A stretch of DNA of 64,000 nucleotides from VFKU01 sp038916785 (GCA_038916785.1 JBCLBO010000003.1:1-64000); one strand, 5' to 3'; numbered from the stretch's first letter, positions 43,061-52,504 are shown. Numbers and translations are program-made. Notes: generated by a model from the sequence alone, not told the origin.

Positions 43061-43873
43061 TTATTCCGGGTACTTCGGGGCCTGCTGCGCGCCTTCGGCG
43101 ATGTCGGACGCGGGCACGATGACGGTGGCGATATTCTGCGCGCCTCCGCCGAACATGCTCTGCGTGGTCTGGCCGGCGACCACGCGCAGGAGGAAGACGC
43201 CGATGAATTTTCCATCCAGCGTGAAGGCCGGCGAGCCGAGTCCAGTCTGTGTCGGGTCGTTGCCGGGCAAATACAAAGTGCGCGGCCGTTTCACAATGGC
43301 CTGAATCCGTTCGACGGAAACGCCGTGCTCGCGCCCAGCGACTTGGCCGAGGCGGTTGAGCGTGATGATCTGGTCGAGGTAGTCCGGCGTGCCCGCGTCC
43401 TGGATGTCCACGAAGGTGAAGGCCGCCGCGGGTTTCTCCTTGGGCCGCACGAAGGCCATGTCGAGGTCCTTGTCGCGCAGGATCACTTCGGCCGCCACTT
43501 CGGTGCCGTCGCCGAGCATAATCTTGATGTCGCGCACCTCGGTTTCCATTTCGACATTGGCCCCCCGACCGCTCGCGGCCATCATCGCTTCCATGATGGA
43601 CGAGGGGTCGGTCTGGGAGAGCGACATGATGATGAGGCCCTCGGGCGAGATGACGGTGCCGGTGGCTTCGAGTTTTGCCTCGCTGTCGCGCGACGATCCG
43701 CCGCCAAAGGAGACTTTTTGATTGAGCACAATCGCCAGCGTCACGACGGCGTTTTTGTGCGCCTCGAGGATCGCGCGGCCTTTCTCGGCGACGTCGTCCG
43801 CGGCCGCCGGGCATGTGGTGTTCAATGCGAGCGAAAACGCGATCGCCGCCAGTCCTGCTCTGCTCATACGCAT
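43061..43873 (-). CDS. secreted trypsin-like protein with degenerate active site
   Basis: The 270-residue protein starts at ATG 43873 with an AAGGAAA site and a signal peptide (AGLAAIAFSLALNTTCPAAA). It keeps the HtrA-like fold order (AILEAHKNAVVTLAIVL, GTVISPEGLIIMSLS, DKDLDMAFVRPKE, GLGSPAFTLDGKFIGVFLL). The His is absent where TNHHV is expected, and GNSGGP is replaced by GLGSP, so it is probably not a protease. It lies 17 bp after the HtrA-like protease gene, suggesting a partner or regulator of it. Confidence 0.75.
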   Translation of the reverse strand: MRMSRAGLAAIAFSLALNTTCPAAADDVAEKGRAILEAHKNAVVTLAIVLNQKVSFGGGSSRDSEAKLEATGTVISPEGLIIMSLSQTDPSSIMEAMMAASGRGANVEMETEVRDIKIMLGDGTEVAAEVILRDKDLDMAFVRPKEKPAAAFTFVDIQDAGTPDYLDQIITLNRLGQVAGREHGVSVERIQAIVKRPRTLYLPGNDPTQTGLGSPAFTLDGKFIGVFLLRVVAGQTTQSMFGGGAQNIATVIVPASDIAEGAQQAPKYPE

Positions 43874-43890
43874 GTGCCGCGGGTTTCCTT

Positions 43891-45924
43891 TTAGTTGCCG
43901 TCCCACTTCGGTTCGAGTTCCACAAAAACGGTATAAATCCCGCGCAAGACTTTCACGAGAACGGTTTTCGCCTGCCGTTTTTCGACGTCCGTCATGGCCG
44001 CATCGAGTGCATCGATGGAGGCGATCGGCTTGCGGTCGACTTCCTGAATCAAGTCGCCGACGCGCAGCATGCCGAGCTCGGCCCAACTGCCCGGCTGAAG
44101 TTCGGTGAGCAGGACGCCGGACTGGTCCTCCTCCCACTGCTCGTCGGCCTTGTCGAAGAACGTGATGTCGCGCGCGGTGAACTCGAAGTTCTCGTCGCGG
44201 TACTTTCGCATTTCGCGATCGAGTGTAGGGGCGCGGACGAGTTCCACCGGCACCTTGATGTCCTTGCCGTCCCGTCGCACGGAGAGCTCGATCGTTGTAC
44301 CCACGGAGTAGTTGCGGATCAGCGTCGGAAGTTCTTCGTAGTGTTCGGGTGCGGACGCGGAGAGTTTCTGGCCGTCGATGGCGAGGATGAGATCGCCGAC
44401 GGCGACGCCGGCCTTTTCCGCGGTGCTACCTTTGAAAATCTGGATGACGCGGAACCCCGTGAGCGCGGTGTCTCCCATGAGCTCGGCGATGTCGCGCGTG
44501 ATGACTTGGGTGTTCACGGGCAGCCATGCCTTTTTCACTTCGAGCCCGGGATCGTTGATTTCGCGGATGCCGACCTTTACGGCCGTCACGTAGGTGCCGG
44601 CCTTTCGCTCGAAGGTCGCCAAGACGGGCACGGGCGCTTTTGCGTCCTTTACGAGCGCGTCCGTCACGCGGGCGAGATCGAGCAGGTCCTTTACCGGCTC
44701 GCCGCCCACGCGCACGAGAATATCTCCGCGGCGGATTCCTGGCTTGGCGTCGCCGGCCGGGCCGCCCGGCGCCACGCTGGTGACGACGACGCCGTCGGTC
44801 GAGTCCCGCTTGAGTTCCTTGGCGATGACGAAGGACAAGTCCTGACCGGTGACGCCCCACTCCTTGAACTCGCGCTCCTGGGGTTCGCGCGGCTGGCGCT
44901 CGGTGGTGGTCATCGTCACGGCGATTTCTTTGCCGTCGCGCAGCACGAGCGCCTCGACTTCCTTGCCGCGCGACAGGCCGGCGATGAGGCGGTTGAATGC
45001 GGGGAGTTCCTCGTCGTAGCGCACGGTGGTGTCCACGCCATTCAACTTGAGCATTACGTCGCCGGACTTTATCCCCGCTTTTTCCGCGGGCGAGCCGTCG
45101 ATGGTGCCGGAGATGAGGACGCCGCGCCCGAGTCCGTCGTGTTTGAGAAGAGGTTGCGCGGTAAGCCCGAGCCAGCTTCGCTGTACTTCGCCGTGCTTGA
45201 TCAGTTCCTCGGCCGAGTGCTTGGCGAGGTTTCCGGGGATCGCGCCGCCGAGTCCGAGGCTGATCTCGTTGATGCCGACGATTTCGCCGCGCAGATTCAC
45301 GAGCGGGCCGCCGGAGTTTCCGGGATAGATGACGGCGTCGTGCGCGATCCATTTGACGAGCGTGCCGACGTCTTCGCCATCGAGTTCGAAGGAGCCGAAG
45401 CCCATGCGTCTGGGCATGACCATTTCGGTGTTGCTGATGATGCCGGACGTGACCGATTGGGAGAGCGAGAGCGGGCTGCCCATCGAGAGCACGTTGTCGC
45501 CGACTTGGACCGCGTCGGAGTCGCCAAAGGTCACGCTTGGATACGGACCTGCCGCTCGGGGCGCGAGCTTTATAACGGCGATGTCGGTGAGGGCGTCGGT
45601 GCCGATGAGCTCGGCCTCGACTTCGCTCTTGTCGGCCAGGGTGCAGAGCAGGCGCTTCGAATGCCCCGCCACGTGGTGATTGGTGACTACGTAGCCGTCG
45701 GGGGAGATAATCACGCCGCTGCCCGAGGACTGATATTTGAGTTCGCGGCCTTCGCGGTAGGAGGTGGAGACGACGTGGATGCGCACGAGCGCGGGTTTTA
45801 CGGCGTGTACCGCGCGCTGGAGGGTTTCCCGGCCGGGATTGGCGGCTTCTTGTGCGATTGCCGGCCAGACGCCGGCGCACAGGATGATTGCGACACACAC
45901 CACGTGAGACTTTTCGAGTGACAT
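43891..45924 (-). CDS. exported HtrA-like serine protease with multiple PDZ domains
   Basis: The 677-residue protein has a signal peptide (VVCVAIILCAGVWPAIA). Its trypsin-like domain has the triad His84 (TNHHV), Asp114 (TDIAVIKL) and Ser204 (YPGNSGGPL), followed by about four PDZ-like repeats (GSPAEKAGIKSGDVMLKLNG, GPAGDAKPGIRRGDILVRV, STAEKAGVAVGDLILAIDG, WAELGMLRVGDLIQEVD). DegP/HtrA proteases handle misfolded envelope proteins; the four PDZ units are more than the usual one or two and suggest a specialised or larger substrate range. It forms an operon with the inactive partner downstream. Confidence 0.93.
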   Translation of the reverse strand: MSLEKSHVVCVAIILCAGVWPAIAQEAANPGRETLQRAVHAVKPALVRIHVVSTSYREGRELKYQSSGSGVIISPDGYVVTNHHVAGHSKRLLCTLADKSEVEAELIGTDALTDIAVIKLAPRAAGPYPSVTFGDSDAVQVGDNVLSMGSPLSLSQSVTSGIISNTEMVMPRRMGFGSFELDGEDVGTLVKWIAHDAVIYPGNSGGPLVNLRGEIVGINEISLGLGGAIPGNLAKHSAEELIKHGEVQRSWLGLTAQPLLKHDGLGRGVLISGTIDGSPAEKAGIKSGDVMLKLNGVDTTVRYDEELPAFNRLIAGLSRGKEVEALVLRDGKEIAVTMTTTERQPREPQEREFKEWGVTGQDLSFVIAKELKRDSTDGVVVTSVAPGGPAGDAKPGIRRGDILVRVGGEPVKDLLDLARVTDALVKDAKAPVPVLATFERKAGTYVTAVKVGIREINDPGLEVKKAWLPVNTQVITRDIAELMGDTALTGFRVIQIFKGSTAEKAGVAVGDLILAIDGQKLSASAPEHYEELPTLIRNYSVGTTIELSVRRDGKDIKVPVELVRAPTLDREMRKYRDENFEFTARDITFFDKADEQWEEDQSGVLLTELQPGSWAELGMLRVGDLIQEVDRKPIASIDALDAAMTDVEKRQAKTVLVKVLRGIYTVFVELEPKWDGN

Positions 45925-46394
45925 TGGATTCCGCTCTGGATGGTTACTTACGAAACGGCCGGGACGCGATCGCCCAGCTTTCTAAGAGCCTAGCAGGTGG
46001 GAGCTTAGCAGGCAAAACACGGGCGAGCGGGCGACCGTTTCGTGACGAGGCGGGGGCGAGAATAACGAATGGCCCCCGCCGTTTCCGGAGGGGGCCAATT
46101 TCGCCCTTGCGGGGATCGACAACGAGTGATACACTGCATTTGCTGGGTTGGGCCGACGGCTCGGGTTGCAAGACCCTACTGAGGCTCAACTTTACACACA
46201 GGCACCAAGGCACCCCGACGCCTTGGTGCCTCTTCTTTTCCCCCGCTTCGTTCCTCGACGAGTTATTCAAGAGGTAGGCCCGTGAAACGCCACTTGACTA
46301 CACTTACCCTTGGGGAAGGAGTGACTTGAGATAGACATCAAGCGTTGCGATGGTCCCACAAGCCTACCTCCTGAATAACTTCGATCGAAGCGTA
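45925..46394. other. 470-bp intergenic region with two plus-strand hairpins
   Basis: No gene is seen. It holds an interrupted stem TGGCCCCC...GGGGGCCA (46070-46097) and a stronger hairpin near 46200-46231. The upstream promoter for the HtrA gene (minus strand) should lie near 45940-46060 but no clear hexamers stand out. Confidence 0.5.
46200..46240 (+). terminator. Rho-independent-type hairpin in plus orientation
   Basis: AGGCACCAAGGC (46200-46211) pairs exactly with 46220-46231 around an 8-base loop and is followed by CTTCTTTTCC on the plus strand. No annotated plus-strand gene feeds into it, so it may end a small RNA or serve the minus-strand anti-sigma operon inefficiently. Confidence 0.6.
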
Positions 46395-47687
46395 TTAGCG
46401 GCCCTCCGTCCCGATTCGGCCGGACACTGCGCGGAATTCTACTCTCCCGCTTTCCGGTCCGCCCACGGGCACAATTTTGACGAACACGGTCGGATACCCC
46501 TTTGTATCCTCGCCGGTATTGGCAATCTCAAGCTCTTTAATGCGCGGATCGCTGAACACGGAACCCTCGATGTGCGCGCGAAACACCGCGGTATTGTCAG
46601 GCGCGTAGACGAAGACGTCGTAGCCGCCGTAGCTGATCAGGGGCGAAGTCCCGGTCCAGGTGACGAGAAGCGATTTCAGCGGTTTGCCGTTGGTCTGAAG
46701 AATATAGCCGCCCTCGCCCGAGATTTCGTGCGTTTCTAGAATGGGCTGCACACGTTCCGCGAAGAATTCACGCATCTCGCCGCCCGCGCCGATCGCATCC
46801 GCCCAGGCGCATAGTGCGTGCGCGTCCACCGTCTCTACCGGAATGCTGTCCAGTCCTTGCTCGACATAGGCGCGCTGGTCGGCCGTGAGCATGCGAAACA
46901 GCCCGGGACTGTCGCGGTGGCTCAATTGCACTTTGCCTTCTTGGATGGTGACCGTGGTGCGGTTGTCTTCGGCGAAGACCTCGAAGCGTGTGCCGAAGAC
47001 GGTCACCTCGCCCGTTGGGGTAAGCACGTTGAAAAGGCGCTGGCTGTGCGCGACGTCAAAAAATACACGGCCGCGTTCGAGGGTGATCTTTCGTTCTCCG
47101 TCGATGGTCACCGCGGTGTCGGCGGCCAGGCGCATCTCGGAGGGCCCGATCATAAGCACAGAGGCGAACGATTCGCCCGAGGTCTCGATGCGATCGCCCG
47201 GCTGCGCCCAGACCCTCTCTCTGGCGCGCGAGCGCTGACCGGTGTCCCCGGCAATCCGGAGAACCATCCCTTGAGTCGCCGCGACGACGCCGATGGCGTC
47301 CTGCGGGACGGCCGGTCCCGGCCATTGCGTCTGAATCAGCCATGCCAGCACGAGCAGCAGCGCTGCGGCCGCTATGGGTATGAGGCGAAAAATCTGCTCC
47401 CGCATCGGGGTCGGGTGCTTCGCGCGGCGGTTCAGGCGCTGCACGTCGATGGCGAGTGCTTCGATTTCGGGAAGATGCGAGACGATGTATTCCGTCAGGT
47501 CCCGCTTGAGGCGGACGGGCGCGTAGGACTCGAAGAGGCTGGCATTGGTGCGTTGGTGGCGGCGCATGAGCTGGGCGCATCCGGCGCATTCCGCCAGATG
47601 ATGCTCGAAAATCGCGCGTTCGGAGTGCGCGAGTTCACCGTCCAGAAAGGACTGAATCTGGTGGTCTATTTGTGTGCACGATGCCAA
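46395..47687 (-). CDS. membrane anti-sigma factor of FecR type
   Basis: The 430-residue protein starts at TTG 47687 with a GGAGAGG site. It has an N-terminal zf-HC2 zinc finger (HHLAECAGCAQL), a membrane helix (about 102-122) and a FecR domain (GVVAATQGMV...PTGEVTVFGTRFEVFAEDNRTTVTIQEGKVQL). The periplasmic C-terminus (from about 290) is extra and unfamiliar. FecR-type proteins pass an envelope signal to an ECF sigma factor. It overlaps the sigma gene by 22 bp, supporting a cognate pair. Confidence 0.85.
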   Translation of the reverse strand: MASCTQIDHQIQSFLDGELAHSERAIFEHHLAECAGCAQLMRRHQRTNASLFESYAPVRLKRDLTEYIVSHLPEIEALAIDVQRLNRRAKHPTPMREQIFRLIPIAAAALLLVLAWLIQTQWPGPAVPQDAIGVVAATQGMVLRIAGDTGQRSRARERVWAQPGDRIETSGESFASVLMIGPSEMRLAADTAVTIDGERKITLERGRVFFDVAHSQRLFNVLTPTGEVTVFGTRFEVFAEDNRTTVTIQEGKVQLSHRDSPGLFRMLTADQRAYVEQGLDSIPVETVDAHALCAWADAIGAGGEMREFFAERVQPILETHEISGEGGYILQTNGKPLKSLLVTWTGTSPLISYGGYDVFVYAPDNTAVFRAHIEGSVFSDPRIKELEIANTGEDTKGYPTVFVKIVPVGGPESGRVEFRAVSGRIGTEGR

Positions 47688-48263
47688 TTCGCACCCTCTC
47701 CGCTGGCGGGGCCCTCTTCAGAGAGCACCTCGCGCAACTGTCTGCCTGCCCGCTGCAACACGCCGCGTATTTCGTCTTTGGTCTCGCCTGTGTAGTCGCT
47801 GATTTCCTGGTAGCTCAACTCTTGCAGGTATCTCAACACCACCGGCAACCGGTGCCGCTCGGGCAGCGTGTCAATCGCCCGCTGCACCTGATCGAGCCGT
47901 TCGCGACGTTCCGTCCTTCCGCGGGGGCCCTCACGCGCGTCCTCGATCGCGACGGTCCTTTTATGTGGCAGCGGTGTCTCCGTCGCCAGACGGCGGCTGT
48001 TTCGCCGAAGCCAGTTCGCCGCCGTGCGGCAGGTGACTTGCTTCAACCACGGGCCAAATTTCGTGGCGTCCCTCAAACGCCGCAAACTCCGGTACCCGGC
48101 CAGAAGTGAATCCTGTGCGATGTCCTCCGCGGCCCCGTGCCGCCCGACGTAATAGAACGCGGTGGCGAACACCGCGCCTTGGTAGCGCTGCACCAACTCC
48201 CCGTAGGCGTCGGTGTCCCCATCCAGGCAGCGTCGAACCAGCTCAGCATCCTCGGGACGCATT
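47666..48263 (-). CDS. ECF RNA polymerase sigma factor
   Basis: The protein of about 198 residues, from ATG 48263 with AAAGGCAGG upstream, has region 2 (YQGAVFATAFYYVGRHGAAEDIAQDSLLAGYRSL, KQVTCRTAANWLRR) and region 4 (LPERHRLPVVLRYLQELSYQEISDYTGETKDEIRGVLQRAGRQL). Upstream Met codons up to 48412 are open in frame but less supported. It is translationally linked to the FecR-type anti-sigma gene. The 248-residue alternative start cannot be excluded. Confidence 0.88.
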
Positions 48264-48377
48264 GCCTGCCTTTCGTAGCGCGTCGTCATTGACGGTGCGA
48301 CCGGTTCGCACTGGCCGTGACTGACGCGAAGGTGGTGATCTTTAGTCGGCTTGACCACGAATAGCTCCATAATGGAG

Positions 48378-49373
48378 CTAGAACGACTGCCTCGGCTCGA
48401 ATCGTAGCACACCAGCTACGTGGCCGCTCCGCACTTCGCCGGATTCCTCGAGTAGCTCGAGGTGGCCGACCGCGATGGACAGGCCAAGGTGAAGGTGTGG
48501 CGCGGGTAGCCGCGGGAAGAGCGCCCGGCTGACTTCGTAGGGCGTGCGAAGTCCCTTCGCGAGCAGGCCGCGGACTTGGTCGCTTCGGATGGATTGGCGG
48601 CGCAGGATTTCGTCGATCGCGGCGACGCCGTCCTCGATGGGCGGGCCGTGTCCCGGCAGGCAGACGCCCCAGATTTTCGTGCGCGCTCGGCGCAGCGAGG
48701 CCTGATATTCGACGAGCGCTTTGGCGCGTGGCTGGCCGGGTTCGGGCCGGCGGAGCAAGGGATTGGGATTGGTCGCGAGCAGGATGTGATCGCCACCGAA
48801 GGTGTATCCCCGCTCGCGGTTGATGAATAGAGTGTCGGAGGGACTGTGTCCGGGGACGAACAAAATTTCGTGACCGAGCGCGACGCTGCCGTCGTAGACC
48901 AGGTGGCTCAGTTCGAAAGGCTCGGAGAATGCGCGGAAGCGATCATACAAGGAGTTCGCTTCGAGCTTGACCTCTTCGGGCACGCCGAATTCGTCGAGTA
49001 TGCCGACGAAGAAACCCTTGCGATCTTCGGGGTCCTTGTCCACGTTTCGTCCGAGCGCGCGCACGAGCGGGTGCCCATAGGAATCGACCGGATGCTCGCG
49101 CAGTAGGCGTCCGAGTAACCCAATGTGATCGCGGTGCCCGTGGGTGACGATGATCGCGCCGAGGTCGCTCAGGCGCAGGCCCTGCGCGTGCAGCGCTGCG
49201 ATGAGAAGCTGGTAGGTCTCGTCGCCATTGAGCCCGGTGTCCACCAGCACGGGCGGGTCGGACTCGATCAGGTAGACGATGACCGGCCCAACGGGAAATG
49301 GCGTCGGCAGCGCGATCGGGACGATCCCGAATTCCGCTTTCAGGTCGATGGTGCTCGGCTGTTTCGTATTCAT
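48378..49373 (-). CDS. MBL-fold metallo-hydrolase
   Basis: The 331-residue protein has the metallo-beta-lactamase zinc motif THGHRDH (residues 77-83), VLVDTGLNG, a third His in FVPGHSPSDTL and the later PGHGPPIED. It is closest in layout to the hydroxyacylglutathione-hydrolase-like or lactonase group with a C-terminal winged-helix-like extension (REHPVDSYGH...ALFPRLPAPHLHLGL). The substrate is unknown. It is separated from the sigma gene by about 115 bp. Confidence 0.88.
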   Translation of the reverse strand: MNTKQPSTIDLKAEFGIVPIALPTPFPVGPVIVYLIESDPPVLVDTGLNGDETYQLLIAALHAQGLRLSDLGAIIVTHGHRDHIGLLGRLLREHPVDSYGHPLVRALGRNVDKDPEDRKGFFVGILDEFGVPEEVKLEANSLYDRFRAFSEPFELSHLVYDGSVALGHEILFVPGHSPSDTLFINRERGYTFGGDHILLATNPNPLLRRPEPGQPRAKALVEYQASLRRARTKIWGVCLPGHGPPIEDGVAAIDEILRRQSIRSDQVRGLLAKGLRTPYEVSRALFPRLPAPHLHLGLSIAVGHLELLEESGEVRSGHVAGVLRFEPRQSF

Positions 49374-49470
49374 CAGAAATTCAAGATCATTTCAACACAG
49401 CGGCACAGAGAACGCGGAGGATTGTCAACCTGAATTTCTCTGTAGTCCTTTGCGCGTCTGGGTTGATTTC
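49374..49470. repeat. dispersed repeat (CACAGCGGCACAGAGAA type)
   Basis: TTCAACACAGCGGCACAGAG and TTTCTCTGTAG...GGGTTGATTTC form an imperfect inverted repeat of the CTCTGTGCCTCTGTGTTGA family also seen near 2150 and 4200. Confidence 0.5.
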
Positions 49471-50361
49471 TTACATGGCCCCAGGGACGTTGATGTATTC
49501 CAGATAGCGCTGGATAATCTGCGGGCCATAGAACACGTACGTGATCCCGCCCAGCACCAGGTACGGCCCGAAGGGCAGATAGTGTCCGCCGGGGGTCATC
49601 GCGTCGAAATCGTCTTCGCTGTCCTTTGGCGCGGGCGCCTGGGCGGGTTTACCGCGCGTGATCAGGATCATCGTGATCCCGATCGCGCTGCCGAAGAAGG
49701 ACGAGATCACGACGATCAGCAGCACGCCCAAGGGCCCGAAGAACGCGCCGAGCATGGCGAGCAGTTTCACGTCGCCGAAGCCCATCCCCCGCTTTTTCAT
49801 GATGAGCAGGCTGAGCATGTCGAGGGCGTAAAGCGAGCCGCCACCGGCGAGCAAGCCGACGAAGGACATCAGCGGCTTGTCGAGCAGCAGCCCGCTTTCG
49901 GGATATAGCATCGCCACGACGCTGCACGCGATGCCGAGCGGCATGCCGGGGAAGGTCACTTCGTTCGGGATGGTCCAGTCGGCGAGATCAATGAAGGTCA
50001 CGAGCACCAGCGCCGCCATCAGCGCCATGTAGACCGGGCTGGCCAGCGTCATGCCGAATTTCCAGTACACCGCGAGGAAGAGCAGGCAGGTGATCAATTC
50101 GACCAGCGGGTACTGCCAATGAATGCGCGCCTTGCAGGTCCGGCACTTCGCGCCGAGCAACACCCAGCTCAGCACCGGGAAATTGTCGTACCACCGGATC
50201 GGCGTTGCGCATTTCGGACACGCCGATCCCGGCTTCACGATCGACAACCCCTTGGGCATGCGGTGCACGCACACGTTCAGGAAACTGCCCACCATCGCGC
50301 CGATCACACCACTCACGACGAAAAATATCGTGTGCAGCGTCTCGAGTTGCCGCTCATCCAT
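49471..50361 (-). CDS. type IV prepilin peptidase / N-methyltransferase
   Basis: The 296-residue polytopic enzyme carries the two CxxC pairs (Cys48, Cys51, Cys73, Cys76) in the cytoplasmic loop and the two catalytic aspartates, Asp125 (FIDLADWTIPNE) and Asp197 (GMGFGDVKLLA), of the GxGD peptidases (PilD/PulO/GspO). It cleaves prepilin leaders after Gly and methylates the new N-terminus. A predicted substrate, with GFTMIELL, is encoded at 10391-11203. No other type II secretion or pilus genes are nearby. Confidence 0.95.
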   Translation of the reverse strand: MDERQLETLHTIFFVVSGVIGAMVGSFLNVCVHRMPKGLSIVKPGSACPKCATPIRWYDNFPVLSWVLLGAKCRTCKARIHWQYPLVELITCLLFLAVYWKFGMTLASPVYMALMAALVLVTFIDLADWTIPNEVTFPGMPLGIACSVVAMLYPESGLLLDKPLMSFVGLLAGGGSLYALDMLSLLIMKKRGMGFGDVKLLAMLGAFFGPLGVLLIVVISSFFGSAIGITMILITRGKPAQAPAPKDSEDDFDAMTPGGHYLPFGPYLVLGGITYVFYGPQIIQRYLEYINVPGAM

Positions 50362-50460
50362 GCCAAGTTCCCGCCCAATCCCGCGTCAAAGTCGGCGGAT
50401 TCTAGCAGGATCGCCCCCGCGCCGCACCTCGGGACGGCGAGTCTCCCCGCACACGGTGGT

Positions 50461-50533
50461 GCAAGCATCCTGCCTCACGAAACGTGGCGCAGGCATCCTG
50501 CGAAACGTGGCGCAGGCATCCTGCCTGCGGGGA
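50461..50533. repeat. tandem 23-bp repeat (GAAACGTGGCGCAGGCATCC)
   Basis: The 23-bp unit occurs exactly twice (50478-50500 and 50501-50523), preceded by a partial CAAGCATCCTGCC at 50461 and followed by CTGCGGG. It lies between the LysE-type gene and prepilin peptidase. No function is evident. Confidence 0.7.
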
Positions 50534-50572
50534 TCTCCGCGCCCTCCGCGGCTCCGCGTGAGATCGCAGTTC

Positions 50573-51199
50573 CTATCGCGTCACCGCGAGCTTCACGCCA
50601 AGACCGATAAAAACCGTACCAGTCGCACGGCGGAGAATTGTGGCCGCGGAGTCACCGGCGCGCACGCGGCGGCTGATCGCGGCAGCCGCGAACACGAGGA
50701 CGACGCACCAGAGCGTCCCGGTCGCGATGAACATCGAGCCGAGAAACAGAAACGCCGCGACCTTGGACTCGGCCGCCGGGTCTACAAACTGCGGGAGGAA
50801 TGCCAGAAAGAAAAGCGCCACCTTCGGATTGAGCACATTGGTGAGCAGGCCGTCGCGGAAAATGCCCCAAGACGCTGCCGGCTTGAATTCAGCGGCGTTC
50901 GTCTCGCCCATCGGACGTTCGATCCACATCCGCACGCCGAGATACACCAGGTACGCCGCCCCGGCCAGCTTGATCGCCGTGAACGCGTACGCCGAAGTAG
51001 CCAGAATCGCCGACAACCCAAACGCCGCCGCACACGTATGCACCACACACCCGCAACTAATCCCCAGCGCCGACAACAACCCCGCCCGCCGCCCCTGCGC
51101 CCAACTGCGCCCAACGATATACAGCGTGTCCTGCCCCGGCGTGATGTTGAGGAGAAATCCGCTCAGCAGAAATAAGGGCAAGTGCAATGTGCCGAACAT
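50573..51199 (-). CDS. LysE/RhtB-family amino-acid exporter
   Basis: The 208-residue protein has six predicted helices with the signature LLNITPGQDTLYIVGRS, LGISCGCVVHTCAAAFGLSAI, KLAGAAYLVYLGVRMW and LTNVLNPKVALFFLAFLPQF, the LysE/RhtB pattern of amino-acid efflux. Substrate specificity (homoserine, threonine or others) cannot be told. It stands alone, upstream of about 340 bp of non-coding DNA. Confidence 0.9.
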   Translation of the reverse strand: MFGTLHLPLFLLSGFLLNITPGQDTLYIVGRSWAQGRRAGLLSALGISCGCVVHTCAAAFGLSAILATSAYAFTAIKLAGAAYLVYLGVRMWIERPMGETNAAEFKPAASWGIFRDGLLTNVLNPKVALFFLAFLPQFVDPAAESKVAAFLFLGSMFIATGTLWCVVLVFAAAAISRRVRAGDSAATILRRATGTVFIGLGVKLAVTR

Positions 51200-51538
51200 A
51201 CAGTCCCTCGTCGCTACTTCTCGCGAGTATGGCGATGAGACTCACGAAAGTATGCGCACAACTGCCATGTCAGCAAAGACTTGTCCGCCACTTCAACAGA
51301 ACGCTCCAAACAAACGAAGCGACGCAAAACCCGACATCGCCGAGATGTACCGCCGCGTCTCACTAAACGCCGCCTCAAACGCGGCACTCTGCCCGCGGCG
51401 GACATTGAGGGCTGGAACTCCGAGGATCATTAAGTTCCCCACCCGAAATCACCGCCAAAAGCAGTATAGTTGGCCTTTAGGATTCAACGATCTCGAATCT
51501 CGCGATCAATACATTTTCAAACCATTGGAAATTCGTAT
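51200..51538. other. intergenic region, no gene seen
   Basis: Short open frames on the minus strand (51214-51405) lack a convincing family pattern. AT content rises toward 51480, at the edge of an accessory patch. Confidence 0.45.
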
Positions 51539-52504
51539 ATGCCACACGAGCGGGATTCTTCTCTATTCGAGTTGCTCGTCTCTCGCATCTATGGACTCAT
51601 TGAGCAAGCGGATACAGAGGTAATTTGGAATAAGCACCTTCCCGATCCAGATGACCCAAAGTCTCAACGACAGGTTGATGTTACGCTAAAGAGAAACAAT
51701 ATTCTGACAATTATCGAGTGCAGGCTCCATCAAGACCCCCAGGATGTAACTTGGGTCGAGTCGTTGATCGGAAAAAGAGTAAGTCTGCGTGCGGACGCTG
51801 TGATTGCAGTAAGCTCATCAGGATTTACACCCTTGGCCCGCAAGAAGGCTGAGGTTCATGGAATTATACTTCGCGATCTCGTCAGTTTATCGGCGGCTGA
51901 AGTCTCAGAATGGGGAATGACGACACGCGTTTTCGTTGAGTATCTCGTTTACGATTCCGCCAATGCAACGGTGCATCTTGATGGCGAAAATCTCAACGGG
52001 ACGGAGCTGCAAAGGGTAGTCGACTGGGCTAAATCCTCCACTACCAATATGTTGAGTCAAATTACGAATAAATTTGTTGACCAGTTGAATCGAATCGACA
52101 GTGAACCTGTAGACATTCAAGTTTTTCTCAACCCACCTTGGATTGATTCCGCAGCTCATGTGGTACGAAAGGTTGATTTCGCGGCCATTGTCCGGAGAAT
52201 CAGAGAAGAACACTCTGTTCCGTTAGTTTCGGCATACGATCTACCTAATGTACATCCGTTGGAGCGTGAAACTTTCGTAGAGAGAAATTCGCAATACGCG
52301 ACTGAAGTAATCCGAAGCGGCGGCAGTGTAGCAATCACGTTAGACTTTTCAAGGGTCCGACCACCAGAGAAGGGGCAGTTTCTAAGCTACACCGTGACGA
52401 TGAAAGACGTAACCTCCGTCACACATCGTATTGTCGGATTTGACAAAGGCTTATGGTTCAATGGGGTCGAGGTGCGCTATACGTTCGTTCCTAATTTCTG
52501 TTGA
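51539..52504 (+). CDS. putative restriction-endonuclease-like (PD-(D/E)xK) protein
   Basis: The 321-residue protein starts at the ATG at 51539 (an alternative start 23 codons upstream is open). The segment QVDVTLKRNNILTIIECRLH has the acidic-then-ExR/K order of PD-(D/E)xK nucleases (Asp, then Glu-Cys-Arg in place of ExK), followed by DAVIAVSSSGFTPLARKKAEVHGI, common in Mrr-like restriction enzymes. The missing lysine makes activity uncertain. Codon use is more AT-rich than neighbours, supporting acquisition. No partner methyltransferase is seen. Confidence 0.55.
   Translation: MPHERDSSLFELLVSRIYGLIEQADTEVIWNKHLPDPDDPKSQRQVDVTLKRNNILTIIECRLHQDPQDVTWVESLIGKRVSLRADAVIAVSSSGFTPLARKKAEVHGIILRDLVSLSAAEVSEWGMTTRVFVEYLVYDSANATVHLDGENLNGTELQRVVDWAKSSTTNMLSQITNKFVDQLNRIDSEPVDIQVFLNPPWIDSAAHVVRKVDFAAIVRRIREEHSVPLVSAYDLPNVHPLERETFVERNSQYATEVIRSGGSVAITLDFSRVRPPEKGQFLSYTVTMKDVTSVTHRIVGFDKGLWFNGVEVRYTFVPNFC

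Noticed and set aside
46070..46097. An interrupted hairpin considered as a terminator for the HtrA operon.
   Set aside because: It lies upstream of that minus-strand operon and lacks a T tract in the right direction.
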